Source of the DNA: Lingula anatina
Lineage: Eukaryota > Brachiopoda > Lingulata > Lingulida > Lingulidae
DNA: 50,000 nucleotides
Assembly (NCBI RefSeq): GCF_001039355.2
Contig: NW_019775725.1
Coordinates: 1 to 50,000, forward strand
Direction: 5' to 3'
The translations under genes were made by a program, and so were the position numbers. Position 1 is the first letter of the stretch, and the number at the start of each line of letters is the position of its first letter. The notes below the pieces were generated by a model. The model was not told the origin of the DNA and made no database searches. It saw nothing but the letters and a program-made list of their open reading frames with translations. This document shows positions 16,742 to 29,580 of this stretch, piece by piece.

Positions 16742-18638
16742 ATGTTAACGTCGTCGACATCGCAGTATTTGCATCCCGATTATTTACAACCTCTACCAAC
16801 CACGGTAAGTGTTCTCGATACTCTTTGAAAGTGGCGTGTCGTCTTCTTTTTTTCCCGTGAAAATTTCGAGAACCAGTACCATTATTTTACACAATGTAGG
16901 CCTATGGACGTTAATTGAAAATGAAGACATTGATTATATATTCAGCATTTTCCATATTAAAAAGGATTTCAGTTATTCTTCTAAACATGGACTGTGTACC
17001 TATTTAATTTTATTTCCCCTCCTGAATACCAGATAAATTTGGCAAGTGTGTGTGCGCTGTGAAAATTTTTTTTATCATAAATCTAACAAAATATGGGCGA
17101 AAAGATACTTCTCATATAAATCAAAGTGGTATTTTTGTTTTGATTAAAACTTGTTCGAAATTATATTCTTTTAAAAATATTTATTACAGTTAGATGCAAA
17201 GAAGAGTCCACTGGCACTTCTAGCTCAAACGTGTAGCAGTATTGGAAAGGATACCACTCCAAGTAAGCCTATAATTCCACCTTTAGAGAAAAAAGATCAT
17301 GGAAAAAATTCACCAGAGAAGCAGAGTCCAGGCAGCGAAAAATCCCGCTCAGAGAGAAAGGAGACATCCAGTGCGGATTCCTCCAAACAATATCGCTCTG
17401 CACCGCCAAAGGATATCCCCCCTCTAGTGCCAATAGCAAATCCAACGGAGAAGTTTTCAAAACCTTCCGCCGGCAGCCCGCACGCCAAAGCGAGCACAGA
17501 AACCACGTCTTCTACGAGCACTGTGCCCAGCCATACTACCAATAACTCTACTGCCGGGGCCCAGAGCAGCAGCAGGATTAGTCTCAGTTGTGGAAATATG
17601 TTACTGGAAGTAAACCATCAAACATCGGCCGCTAAATCTGGGCTTCCACCGCCGCCACCGGCGCACTCGGCAGCGGCATACGAGGCCGCTAAGCTCGGAC
17701 ACTATTTTCCTGGACTATCAGCCGCCTCGGCCGCGGGTTTGCCGTACCCCGGCTACCCAGCCCACTTACTGGGACACTCTTTACCTGGCCTGGACCCCGG
17801 CCAGTCATATCGGTCGGCGCTGGCCGGGCACGGACTAGGACTTGGATTACATTCTGGTCTCGGCTTAAAACCAGAACTCCCATCAGCGACTGGGGGTCAC
17901 TCCTCCTCTCTGCCCTCGCCATACGTCGCTTATGCCACTATAAAGACGGCCACGGGGGCCAATACCCTTGTTCCCATTTGCCGCGATCCATATTGTACAA
18001 CATGTCAGATCAACCTCCAGAGCGCGCAACTGACGTGTTGTGCCTCCGGCTGCACGCAATGTAATCATGAGAAAGGACTTCCCGTACCAACCAGTCACAG
18101 TTTCTCCAGTGCTGGGGGCACTTCTCTTTCTGTCCCAGTTTTAGCGTCCATAGGAGGGCTCGGCGCCGGGAGCTCGCTGCCGGCCACGTCCTTGGGTTCC
18201 AATATCTATTCACACGGTCTCAGTGCGGCCCACCACGGTCTGCCCTATGTGTGTAACTGGGTGGCCGGGGCCGAATATTGTGGGAAAAGATTTTCAACTT
18301 CAGAAGAACTCTTGCAACATTTACGTACGCATACATCTAGTTCTGAATCAGCATATTCCTCATTTGGACTGCCCTATGGACTTGGTTTTCCTTCTGGCAG
18401 CAGTTTAAGTGCGTCTCATCCACACTATCCAACGCCAGGCTCTCTGAGCCCGAACACATTAAGGAGACTGTACCCCACAAGTTTAAGCCCAGTTAGCAGG
18501 TACCACCCCTATTCCAAACCCCCGGGTCTATCCGCTCTGACCAGTACCCCTGTGCCAGGAATGCCCCTGTCTTCAGCGGTGGGGGCCTACTACTCTCCGT
18601 ATTCACTGTACGGACGGGCGGCAGCCGTAGCACCATAA
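16742..18638 (+). CDS. ZNF503: NET-family zinc-finger transcriptional regulator (ZNF503/ZNF703, Nlz, elbow/noc type)
   Basis: A nuclear co-regulator, known in the family as a repressor in limb, eye, hindbrain and appendage development. Two exons, 16742-16804 and 17190-18638, joined in phase 0, encode 503 residues. Exon 1 encodes the family N-motif HPDYLQPL (11-18). Exon 2 opens with the Sp-type box LDAKKSPLALLAQTC (22-36). A Ser/Pro/Lys-rich linker, an Ala/Gly-rich middle and a Cys-rich patch starting CRDPYC (285-290) follow. The single atypical C2H2 finger has C376, C385, H398 and H402, with eight residues between the cysteines as in the NET family and the text RFSTSEELLQHLRTHT. The tail RYHPYSK and YYSPYSLYG is also typical. 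The Groucho-recruiting FKPY motif of vertebrate and fly members is not seen; SSKQYRS stands near its expected place. The gene is complete and intact. The symbol marks the pre-duplication ancestor-like gene, not ZNF503 rather than ZNF703. Confidence 0.95.
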
Positions 18639-19560
18639 TTATGTGAACGAACTCGTATTAAATGCCATAGTTTAAATAACTGTACATAAGACTGTATATA
18701 TTCACGTGTCAAAAATATTTTTTGTTCATTGTTAAATATGTGACTTTTCATACTTATGCCTTTTTGCTGGGCAAGCCTTTGTGTTCACAGACTTCTAAAA
18801 GTCTATAAAATCTCCTAGATGTCAGAAAAACTCATTTATGTTACTTTTACGTCGGCCTTGGGGCGTAAGAAGTTGCTGAGGTCAATGAAAAGTGACGGGT
18901 ACGGTGGTATACAGCTTGGCTTGAGAGATAAAGCAACTTGGGCTGACAGTTTCAGCAGGCTCGGCGCTCTAGTCTCCCGCAGGAAGGCCGACGGCAAGCA
19001 GCGAAAAGAATAACCCTATCAAACTTCCCATTATACTCAAGTGAAAACAGAGCAACTGACTTTGACATGCTGTGAAGAAAGATAAATTGTCAGAAACTGC
19101 CGCGATGATTTATAATCGCCTTTGAAGTTTCATGTAGACTGCTGGTAATTCCTGTTAATTACCGTCACTGTACCATGCCCTTTCAAAGAGTCGATCATAA
19201 ATCTGCTATATCTGACGGTGAAGAAATAAACCTTTACGCCGCCCTATGTGATTTGTGGCCATCAATTAGAGACAGGACTTTTCGTAGAATATGTTCTGTA
19301 GAAAAAATGGGCTGTTTGAGAGTTGCGTGTAAATATTTACTTCTCTCTTCGGCAACTTCTCCATAAATTTCTTCAAGTTTTTTCTTTGATGATCGAAGCA
19401 GAGTAGACGTTCTTGACTTATGAGCTCAACCTTTGGATTTGAGCGTTAACAGTTTGCCAAACAATTACATTTTGTATGATGTCATGTATCTAAAAGAAAA
19501 CTAAATATAAATGTGTCAAAATGAACAATGTTGTTTAGTTTTTATAATAAAAAGAAAAAT
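18639..19560 (+). other. Probable 3' UTR of the zinc-finger gene
   Basis: Three matches to the Pumilio element TGTANATA lie here: TGTACATA 18681-18688, TGTATATA 18693-18700 and TGTAAATA 19328-19335. ATTAAA occurs at 18658 and AATAAA at 19546-19551; the latter is a good candidate polyadenylation signal. A 64-codon ORF at 18819-19013 has no recognisable features and is taken as chance. Confidence 0.5.
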
Positions 19561-22431
19561 GGATGTTCGATTTAAGTATAACGCGATTGTTTCTTGAGTG
19601 TTTACAATTGATTGATTTGCCGCTCCAGTTGAACTCCGAGTCGAGTACACAGCCAGTAAATTGACGTTACTTTTTCGGAGAGGAGAGAAGCTAAAGTTTC
19701 AGAACTTTTACACGCACTTGATGTAGCATGTGATTGGAGTGGGCACCGAATGAAAGAAAGATTCACCTGTCAGATCAATTTGACAACGCGTTGGTCGCCG
19801 GCTTTCATTGAACAAGATTAAGATAGGCTTCCCCGAGATTATAATGACACGTATACTAGAGTTCATCAGTTAAATTTTTGGTATATGAAATATATTGAGA
19901 ATTTCTCACAGTAATTTTATTTTCAAATACCTTGCCAGCTAGCGTTGCATGCATTACAAAATCTCTCTGACAGGGAGTGGGTTTATCCTCTCAGCGACTC
20001 CATTATTTATAGAATAGCCTTTGAATAAGTTAATATTTTATCACCACATAAATATTTCACATAAAAAAGACTTGTGTTGTCCAGCAATCAGCATGTTCTT
20101 GCGCATTTAAATGATTTTTATTTAGAAGAAAAACGGACAATTCTCCACAAAAAATGCCATGATAATAGTTCTTTTCTCACAACGTTAACTTGGGCCAATT
20201 GTTGAGAAATAATGCACTTCAAAGGAAAAATGCCGGTCGGCCTCGGGCGTCAATTTTATTGAACAGCTCGAGGTTCATGACAAGAAAAAATAACAACATT
20301 AACACACTCCAAATAGCAAATGTTTAGCGAAAATAAACAAAAACAGGGAAAATGTAATTTGCTGCATACGGTAGTCTAAATTTGATCTGGACTGCCTTTC
20401 ATGTTCACTTCACTTCAGTAAATGAGGGCCACTGTTTAAAGTGTATGCTTAGCTTCTACCGATAATACTCCCCACACCTTCGGACCTGGGAGTCGGGAGA
20501 TGATTGACAGCGCGCCCTTCCACTGGCGATTTTCTATTTACACACTGATCAACCTAGCAGTAGGTGTTATGGTTATCTGCTCTACCGCGACGCGGGACTA
20601 CCGCCCAAGCATCAGGCGTCTCCTTTTGAAGTGAGGCACCCCGGCCACGAAACAACTGATGAAAACGAGAGCCGTCCTTCGCTCAATTAATGGGTACAGA
20701 ACTTCAAATGTTTAACATTTTCTTGAGAAGAGTGTGTTGCCCAATAGCTTGGCGGTGTACCGGTGCAGGCATACACAGATAATTTATGAGGTGCCCGAGA
20801 GAGGGGAGCCGCGCGCTCCTGATTTACACAAATTTAGTAGCGAGATCTGTCGAGATAAAAAGGAAGATAAAAGCGGCAGCATTATAAACGGGGCAAAGTA
20901 AATCAAGTCGCAGATATGTTGATATGTACAGTCTAATCGTGACATTTGTAATACGAGGGCAACCCCATGTCGTTTCAATCTCATATTTTGTACATTTGAC
21001 GGTATGTTTTACTATGGAAAAAAGACATGAAGAGCCCGTCATATAAATTACACGGGAAGAAAGCGGATGCGCTGCACAGCGTCGGCTAAATTACAGCAAT
21101 TGACAACATGAAGTAGCGGCGCCTTTTTGAGACTTTTAATGTGGTCTAGAATCTTGTGTCTGAACAAAAAAAGAAAAGAAAAAAAAAAAACTCTTGAAGG
21201 TGGTGACGGTAGTACCAGTATGAAGCTCTAGCACACTAAGGGACAAAATACATCAGTTGATAAACACCAAGTTTACGGCTGGGCGTCAGAACCCCGCTCT
21301 CCCGGACCTCGGCTACTCATATCCTGTTCGTCATCCTAAAAATATTTTCAATAGCACTTACACAATATGATCTAATGACACACGAGTTCAAACTATTTGC
21401 TATACAAAATTAGCGACAGTAGTTCTGAAAGAAACCTCGCTTGGCATTTCATGAAATCTACCTCCACACAATGAATATTATATCCTTTTTTGTATATTCT
21501 CGTGTTCGTCTTCCCATTGAGATACACTGCAGGAAAAAAGCTGGTACGGCGCATCAACTCGAGAAGGATTAATCATTTGAAAAACCTTTTGAACCTTTGA
21601 AATACGCTTGGTTTGTCCTATTGGCTCTACGTACCTAGAACATTCTCTATTAATAAGCAGTGACATATGAATGTATTAGATTTGATCTAAGCTATTCACT
21701 GGCGAGGCTTCTCCAAACATCGCTGTGACATTACAAGGAATAAGGCCAATAGATCTAATCGATGGACATTTCCCAGCGGAGAGCGTTTTACTATTCAGAA
21801 ATCAAATGGAACTTGTAGAAAACCGATTAAATGCACAGAAATGAGGAGACGAATCTGGAGTCTTGATTTCCCCTCTGATATTAGGAAAAGTAACACTGTA
21901 GACTTATTTTACGCCCTTTCTTCACATTATTAGTGAGAGAAAATAGACTAGTGTTTCTGATAATGGCAACATCCTGATTTCTTTATTCGTGGCATTAACT
22001 TGATGGAACGCGCTTGCTCTGTGTTTTTCTCTCTCAAAATAAAAAATATATACTCCCCTGTCTTACTTGGCAAAAAGATCAGATATTCTAATCCTTAAAC
22101 AGGTTATTCACATCGTCAGGAAATTTCAAGCTTTACAGAGCATTTTCCTGAGACGAGCGTCTAGTATTTCCGCCAGCTGCTTTGATACAATACCGTAATC
22201 AGTACTTATTCACAAGGAGGTTAATTTCAGCTCATTCAAATAAACACCTTTACTGGTGCTAGATTTGAAACCTGTCAATCAAAGTAAGCTTCAATTATTC
22301 CTGGTAATTAGGAATGGTCCTCAATTATCTCTCATATTAACTGGCTTTATCTGGTTAATTGAGCAAGAATTTCAAGGCAGCATGGCACACAGACAAAATG
22401 CTCCTTATTCAACGCTCATATTGTACTTTTA

Positions 22432-22434
<3 letters not shown>
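19561..22434. other. Gene desert segment with candidate regulatory elements
   Basis: No gene seen. A CpG-richer stretch at 20480-20720 contains TGATTGACAG (20501-20510), the full PBX-MEIS/PREP decamer. A segment at 22230-22370 packs ATCAAAG, GTAATTAG and two TTAATTGA-like sites. Function is inferred from motif density only. Confidence 0.3.

Positions 22435-22465
<31 letters not shown>
22435..22465. repeat. (CT)n microsatellite
   Basis: About fifteen uninterrupted CT units. Confidence 0.95.
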
Positions 22466-22466
<1 letters not shown>

Positions 22467-25118
22467 GTATTGTTATTGGCAGCTTTCAGTAACTTATCAG
22501 AATCAAGATATTTTTTTGCTAAATGCTGCATAATAATAAAACTTATCATTTATAAGATAAACACTAATGCTGAAAGTTTTTTAACCCAAGAACTGTATTC
22601 ATGATTCATATTAGAGTTGGCTAACATGTTTCTTTCAGATTTTCTATTCATCACATAATTTCACCATGTTGCCATGACACCTGTCTCTGGCCATCAGTGT
22701 GTGCAGCTTGCTGGCAAATACCTCCCCTTTACTTCTGCATATGTTCAGAATAAAGTACAGCTAACTAAATATGTGGGTGCTTTGTCAGCCTCACAACAGA
22801 TGCACATATAAACAATTATGTCAGTTATTCTGATGTAAACTAATGCAGGAAATATTCAATATTGAAATGTACTTTATTAAATGTTACTTGAGGAAGCAAT
22901 ATACAAATAATCAAAAGTTTCTTCTAATATGTTAAGTTTACAAATTTGAGGCATTTTAAAGTAAATTTTTCTTTTATTTAAATGTTTCTTAAAATAATAA
23001 TAATGATAATAATATATATTAAATACTCAAGCTCAGGGAAGTGATGAAAAAATAATTAAATGTATTTTGCTTTAATCTCCATATAAATTTCCTCTCACAT
23101 TCTGTATCTACAGATTTAAGGCACTTTCAAGTAAATTTGTTGTAATATTAACAATGCTAATAAATACATAAATATAAGTTAAAGAAAGTGACGATGGCGT
23201 GAAACAAAAAAATAATGAACTGCACTCCATTTCACCCTCCATATAAAGTGACCTCTGGTTCCTGACAATGCCGGCTGTATCCATTACAAGCCTTCTGCCT
23301 GTATCTGCATGGATCTAAAGCTTTGCACAGCTGTAGGAAGATGTATGTGCATAGTCCACCAACTAATGGCTCTATACATCATCTGGTCTATAATGTAACT
23401 GGGTAAGTACTGGCTCATCTATCATCCCATACAGCAGAACTCTTGCACAGAACGGCTCCTGATGAGATCCAGTCGGCAGGGGTCGTTAGGCCCCTATAGC
23501 GACAAACACAGCATTGCTCGAATTAAAAAGAAATATTAGATTTGGCTTGATGTTGATTTATTGCACATTATTAGATCAAAGGGAGATGGCAGGACAAACA
23601 GGATGAACTCTAGTTGATATAATTTTTGACTCAGCGTGGCTTAAGTGATGAGCTCATCAGTTCACGGGCTCCCCCTTGACTACTCACACCCTATTCAAAG
23701 ACATAATGAGGCAGAAAGATAGATAACTCTTCTTGGTCCATCTATTTTCTCTTTGTAGCTTGCTGGGTTTTTGACATCTGAGAGGTTTTTTTACAGGGTC
23801 TGCTATGTGATCACCTCAGGTACGACCATCCATCACCGATGGAAGCACACCAGGCTTTTGTCTTACCAGTGGGTGGAACGTAGCTCTCATGAATCACAGC
23901 CTTCAATGCCACTCGCATACAGGAACAGACCGAAGAGTGGCGGAGAAAACATCTGAAAGAAAGATTGAGGAAAAGAATAAGCATTCCAAACAAGGTTTGC
24001 ATAGGAATAAAACATATGGAATAAAAGTTCACACTGATGTCTGTTACTGGCTTGATTGATGTTCATAAAATAGGAAATTTCTGTTATTTGTCCATGCTTA
24101 CTGAGCTCATTGTACAATATATTGCTCTGGGTTCAGGGATACAATGACAATAGTATCTGGTTTTAACAGAGAAAAAACATGTTATCATACTCTATACCAT
24201 TTGGATCTCAGCCACCTTTAATGCCATCACCAAATCATTTAAACACATCAATCTCCTTAAATTCACCGTATAATTTAAAATAATCAAATAATATCTGCCC
24301 ACTGTGTAAAGACATATTGGTCTCAACTATCAAAGGCATATTCACATACATTAATGATTTGCAATTTTAACAGTAATAACTTGGTTGGCACTCAGTGTTG
24401 TTTTTTCTCATAACAATGAATAGTCTTCCCTGGGTGCTATTTCTTCTTCCTACAATAGATCATGCCAAAAATAACTGCTTCTGACAATCATAAATCCCTG
24501 TATCTCGCATATATCTCTGATAAAATATGGCCATCATAAAGGGCAATTGTCTTTGTCACTGAAAAAATGGGGCATCTGTATTTATGATATAAAAACTTAT
24601 TATCTCTGTCAAAGAGGTAATATTTTTTTTTACCTCTGTTTATCAGTTTTAAAGCTGTGTCTACGTGATTTAATTCAAAGTCACTGCAATTTTTTTCATT
24701 TGTTTTTCATTAATGTCAAAAGCAGAAAAATATGATTGTAATTTTGATACTGGGGTGATATTTTTTGAAAGTAGTTTCAGTAGCTTTTGAGAATACCATG
24801 AATCGGTCAGGTCACAATTTTTTTTGTGAAACCTCGAAGATGAAAAAAATTTCATATGGAAAACGGCCCTTGATCATAGGCAAATTTCTTTTCTCTTCTT
24901 TCTGAAAAAATTATTGTCCAGTCAAAGTAAGGATGGTGACTCTTCTACCTGACATACCTTTCTGACACTGTTTTAGAAATATAGAAATATCTCCCATGAA
25001 AACAGAGTTACCATGACCCATGAAAGTCAAGGTAATTAGCTGCCAGTTATTTTTATTTCAGACTTCAAAATGTTCTGCCCTGCAGATACAGTTTATATTG
25101 TTTTCTGGACTCGTATCT
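22466..25118. other. Gene desert segment, nothing distinctive
   Basis: AT-rich non-coding sequence. Short ORFs have no recognisable protein features and no splice context. Confidence 0.4.
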
Positions 25119-25194
25119 CAGTGGAAAATGTTCCAAATCAAACAAACGATGTATGTCAAAAATACCTTTGTTTTATTTGGAACATTTTCCACTG
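25119..25194. other. 76-nt hairpin, possible microRNA precursor or small fold-back
   Basis: CAGTGGAAAATGTTCCAAAT (25119-25138) is perfectly complementary to ATTTGGAACATTTTCCACTG (25175-25194). Pairing continues inwards with a few mismatches to about 25148/25166, leaving a loop of about 17 nt. Length and shape match a pre-miRNA, but I recognise no known seed, and a tiny transposon remnant would look similar. Confidence 0.4.
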
Positions 25195-28100
25195 TTTTAA
25201 AGGAGATGTTTTCATAGGTCAACTAAGTATCTTAACACATCAGCTGTTTGATGTAACATGAAAGGGTTGATTTGGATTAATATATCAACATACACAATTT
25301 TTGCTTAATTTACATCCCTTAATATACCTTTTAAAACCATTTAACTAGCTGAAGGTTTTGGACAAGTAAGCATTATTCTTAAATGCAAAAATCATCTTTT
25401 TTTTGTTTGTGACAATCCAAATCAAATGGCATTAAAATGAAATGTTAATTATAAACTGAATTATGGCCTTTATATTATATAAAAGTGCCAATGATAACTT
25501 TGAATGGCTCATGGGCAGGTGCTTTGTTAATATTCCATTTGATTAATATGTAACATGGGTAAAATGTAAGAGACACGGCTGACTAGAAATGGGCCGAATC
25601 TAAATGTTTCAATGGGCGATGTCCATGACCAACACATTCTAACACAATGACTGACTGCTTAATGTTTTTTGGTGTACCACGTAATTTTCTGATTATTCTT
25701 CCACCTTCAACATTTTTTAATTACTGGTTCCAGGTGTAAGGTGGTACTTAACATCTCCATAATTCACTGACGCATATGTTACTTGTCATTGCAGTGTTTT
25801 AACTGGCCCAACTGGAGACTGGAGCTATAAGTGTGGTTTGCAGAGGCGTGATAATGAAATTTCAACTGATCTTCAAAGGAGTTTTACAGAAGGTTTATCT
25901 TGACTCATACTATTACTCTTTGTAGTTAATAACTACCTGTCATAACTAATGGTAGTGAATTAAGGGAATGACGGACTGGGAGGCCTATTTGATGGGATTC
26001 GAGGAACTGAAATTTGTGGCAGTGGACACTAGATAACTGTGACTACTTTCTGATGATGGTGAAAAATGACATGGAATGACCAGGAAATGAAGTGGTTATA
26101 CAGCATCAAGAAGGAATTGTCTTTTCATTGGTAATTGCAAGGGTGTACAGTAACCATACTAGGCGAAAAACTCTACACTATTGATTAGTATGGATTGCTG
26201 TTCCCTTTCTGAAACAGACCTATGGTAGAAATTCATTTTATATTATTTCTCTACAGTATACAAGAAACAGTTTTCATTCAAATTCATGAAAACATCAATT
26301 GCCTTTACCAGATTGGATATCTACATAAAGTTATAGTAAGCCACTTAAGTAAACAACATTTTGTAAATTAAACAAGACTGCAACTGTTATCAGATTTCCA
26401 AAGTGTTCATCAAATCTCTAAGAACTACTTGTAAATGCCTCTACTCTGGGTTTGTAGGACAACCAGATCAAAGGAAAGAGGCTGTAATCTGACAATGAAC
26501 AAAAAATTAAAGACTGGTGGTGCATTTCTGTACAGACTACAAATAATTTTTATCAGAAATGTCCCAAGCTCAAGTGATTAAGCCAAATCCCCATAAATCA
26601 CTCCCCTCTTCTATGTTGGAACACTTCAAAGCATTCATAATAATTACAAAGCTTCTTAGACAGCCCGGCTTAGTGCTGCAAAGGAGTTAATACTGGAGAT
26701 AAAACTGGGAAGATTTATTTCTCTGACTGAATTGACATTTTTTGTATCATTCACTTGTTAATTTCAGTGGTTTATGAAGGGGGGATGGAGAAAAGTGAGG
26801 AAAGTTACCAAAAAAATGTCTGTTGAAACAAAATAAAATGCTTCCCCAAAATAGTGATTAAACAGGTAAAATGTGTCAATATAAATAGAAGTAACGGTTA
26901 ACTTCTGGCTAACAAGACAAAATCAAACAGGGAAGTATTTTTGGTGAACAGGCAATGTAGCAGAAAAAATTTAACAAAACAAAATTTTTTTAAAACATTA
27001 AAATATTTGGATTCATGTCTTTCTTTGAGTTAACAAGAGTTAAGCAAGTCAATACAATACACTTATTAACTGTGTCTGGATGCTGTTCATCATGACAATC
27101 AGTTTTAAAACTAAATTTATTTCTGAAATAGAGGAAAAAAGCTGCTTCCACCGCCCACGGCCAGTTTTCAGCGTTGGTTCCCATGTGTCATGGGGTCTCG
27201 CAGGTTGCCCCTGGCGACACTGACAACAGCCGAAAAGAATTCCATCATTTCTGCACTATGGATTGCTGTACCTGCATCTAAAACTCATTATGGCCAACAT
27301 CAAAGCGCCTCCGTCAGTGACTTATTGAGGCACCTGACATTCAGCTCCATTTATTGGAGTGTAAACAACATTATTAATGAGCAATTAAATTTCATTATGG
27401 TCAAAACATTTTGCTTGAGTAATGTAGAATTCCTTTGACTGGCGGATATACATATATTTTCCCGGCTTAATGGTATCCATCTGGTGAACTATACTGTCCT
27501 AATTAATCATTTAACACAGAACATATTGTACACTAGGATTTGTATCGTCACTCAGTCTGAGTATGGGGGACTTTTCACCTGCAGGGCCACCATATTACCA
27601 CAGTGGGTTTTAAAAATAGACTTCACAAAGACATGTCTAAATAAAATGGAAATCATAATGTTTGTCCTACATGTTGAATAGAAAACAAAGCCAAAATGAA
27701 GAAATTAAATGATAAACAAGAATGTGAGGGCAATAAATTACAGGTTATAAATCAGATTCTTACCACTGATCCATTTAAGATAACCTAAACATCTCTCCAA
27801 CATCAAGATTATGAAATATTTTATCAGATGTCAAGTTTTTCTCTATATATTTACCTCTCTACTAAATTACAGCCTTTGTCATCTATTACCACTATCACCT
27901 AATTATCATGCTGAACATGGCCATTAATCTTCCGCCACTACAGCTTGGTGGTACCTGCTTATCCAAGATTATATGCCATACAATCTACCAGCCCTAATCA
28001 CAATGGGGAATTAATTTTGACTGGAGAGAATCATTTTGATATCTTCTGGTGGTATCCTATAATTACGTCTCCATAAACCTGTCAATAACAAGTAATGGTG

Positions 28101-29219
28101 GCAGTTTGCGCTGGCTCCTGCAGACGACAGCGGGGTTCTTCTGATGGCGAGGAAAAAATTATGAATGATAACCCCTCCAGAAATGTGTGCATTTCTTATG
28201 TTTTGTTCAAATAACACACACCTAATGGGCATTAGTTGCTATTTTGACATCAAATGAAAGATAAGGCCTCCTCTTAGCAAAGAGCAAAGTATTATGTTAA
28301 AGTTCAAGAATATCCCAGACAGGCATGGTAATGAATTAAAACTAACTTGACTTTTTATTCTTTTGGGTTCTTTACATGGTGTTTTAGTTGAGTTACAAAA
28401 TCTAACATTTTAAACATGAAATACTGGACATGTTATCTCTTTATATGTAATTTTGGTGCTATTTATCCATGTTTTTTAGCATTAACACTATTACTTTATC
28501 TCTGTAAATTTTCACCAGCTCAGTTTGAAATTAATGTAGCCACCAAAGTCTTAATTCACACTTTGAACGTTAAAAGGCCGTATTTTGTACAACTATTCTT
28601 AAAGCAAGAATAGAAAATTTATTTCCAACCCAAATGAAGCAAAAACAGCCTTCATCTCCAGTTTAAACCATAGAGTACATGTGAGTCAAGTCAAGTTGGT
28701 TTTATTAAATCCATTTGGTTGCCTTAATTGGCTAATTTGAGTGAGACCTGTGGCACAAAATGTGATAATTCATTTTCTAACTATTCCAAGTTCTTTGAAG
28801 CATAGAGTATCCAGAAAGGGTAAAAGCTTTCCCTCTTTTTTAAGCAGCCAAGCTGTGGTATGTAGTGAGGCACCCATCTTTCCACACTGTCTTAATGACA
28901 GACAGTTACCAAGGCTCTAATAAAACCCCATCTGACAGCAGCTATCAGCAGTTTTGGTGTGTTGCCTCCATAAGCACTGACACATGCTTCCCAAGAAGGC
29001 CTGCCAATAATACAAGTAGCAGGCAATATGGTGAAACCTTGGCTCCAACTCTTCAATCTGGTAACAAATAATACATAACCCAAAGGAATATCCCACAAAA
29101 TTGCAGAGTAATTATTTAGGGAACAGGTGTCTAGCCAGCTACTTTATTGCAACAACAGCCTCACTAACTCAATTCAAAAATAAACATCTGCAAGGATTAA
29201 TTTTTAAAAAGATGAGATA
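25195..29219. other. Gene desert segment with candidate regulatory elements
   Basis: No gene seen. At 27285-27440 lie ATCAAAG (27299-27305), a forkhead site GTAAACAA (27361-27368) and homeodomain-type TTAATGAGCAATTAA close together. At 28010-28240 a less AT-rich block with TAATGGTGGC and GTTCAAATAACAC also stands out. Both are only candidates for conserved non-coding elements. Confidence 0.3.
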
Positions 29220-29580
29220 GGATAGGAAGCCGAACAGGCAGTACACCCCAGTCTGAGTGATGATTTACAAATGGAGTGCGGACACATTCATTTCTGTAGC
29301 CATCAGTTTGTGGGTGAGGATCAAAGTGTCGAGCCACAGCTTTGGAGTAAAACTCCTCTGATGTACAGGATGATGGATGGCGGAATCAGGAGGGGAGGTG
29401 AAAGGTGGGCAAATAACAACTTTGTTCCCTGACGTGACTGATAGGTAGCACAAACGTAATGGACAAGCAAGATGTGCAGTTGTCAAGCACTGGCGGAGAT
29501 CAAAGGGTACGCTAGGCAACCCAGCTGGCAAGTGCTGATATTAAATGCTGTGAGGTCATCACAAATGCCTTTTATTTTGA
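29220..29580. promoter_or_regulatory. Candidate enhancer with TCF/LEF and SOX-like sites
   Basis: A non-repetitive, less AT-rich block in the desert. It holds AGATCAAAGG (29497-29506, full TCF/LEF consensus), a second ATCAAAG (29320-29326), ACAACTTTGTT (two SOX-like half-sites facing each other) and TGACGTG. No coding signal is supported. Conservation was not tested. Confidence 0.3.

Noticed and set aside
17689-18213. Minus-strand ORFs across the zinc-finger exon
   Set aside because: Shadows of the GC-rich coding exon on the plus strand.
18819-19013. 64-codon ORF downstream of the zinc-finger gene
   Set aside because: Lies within the probable 3' UTR; no family resemblance.
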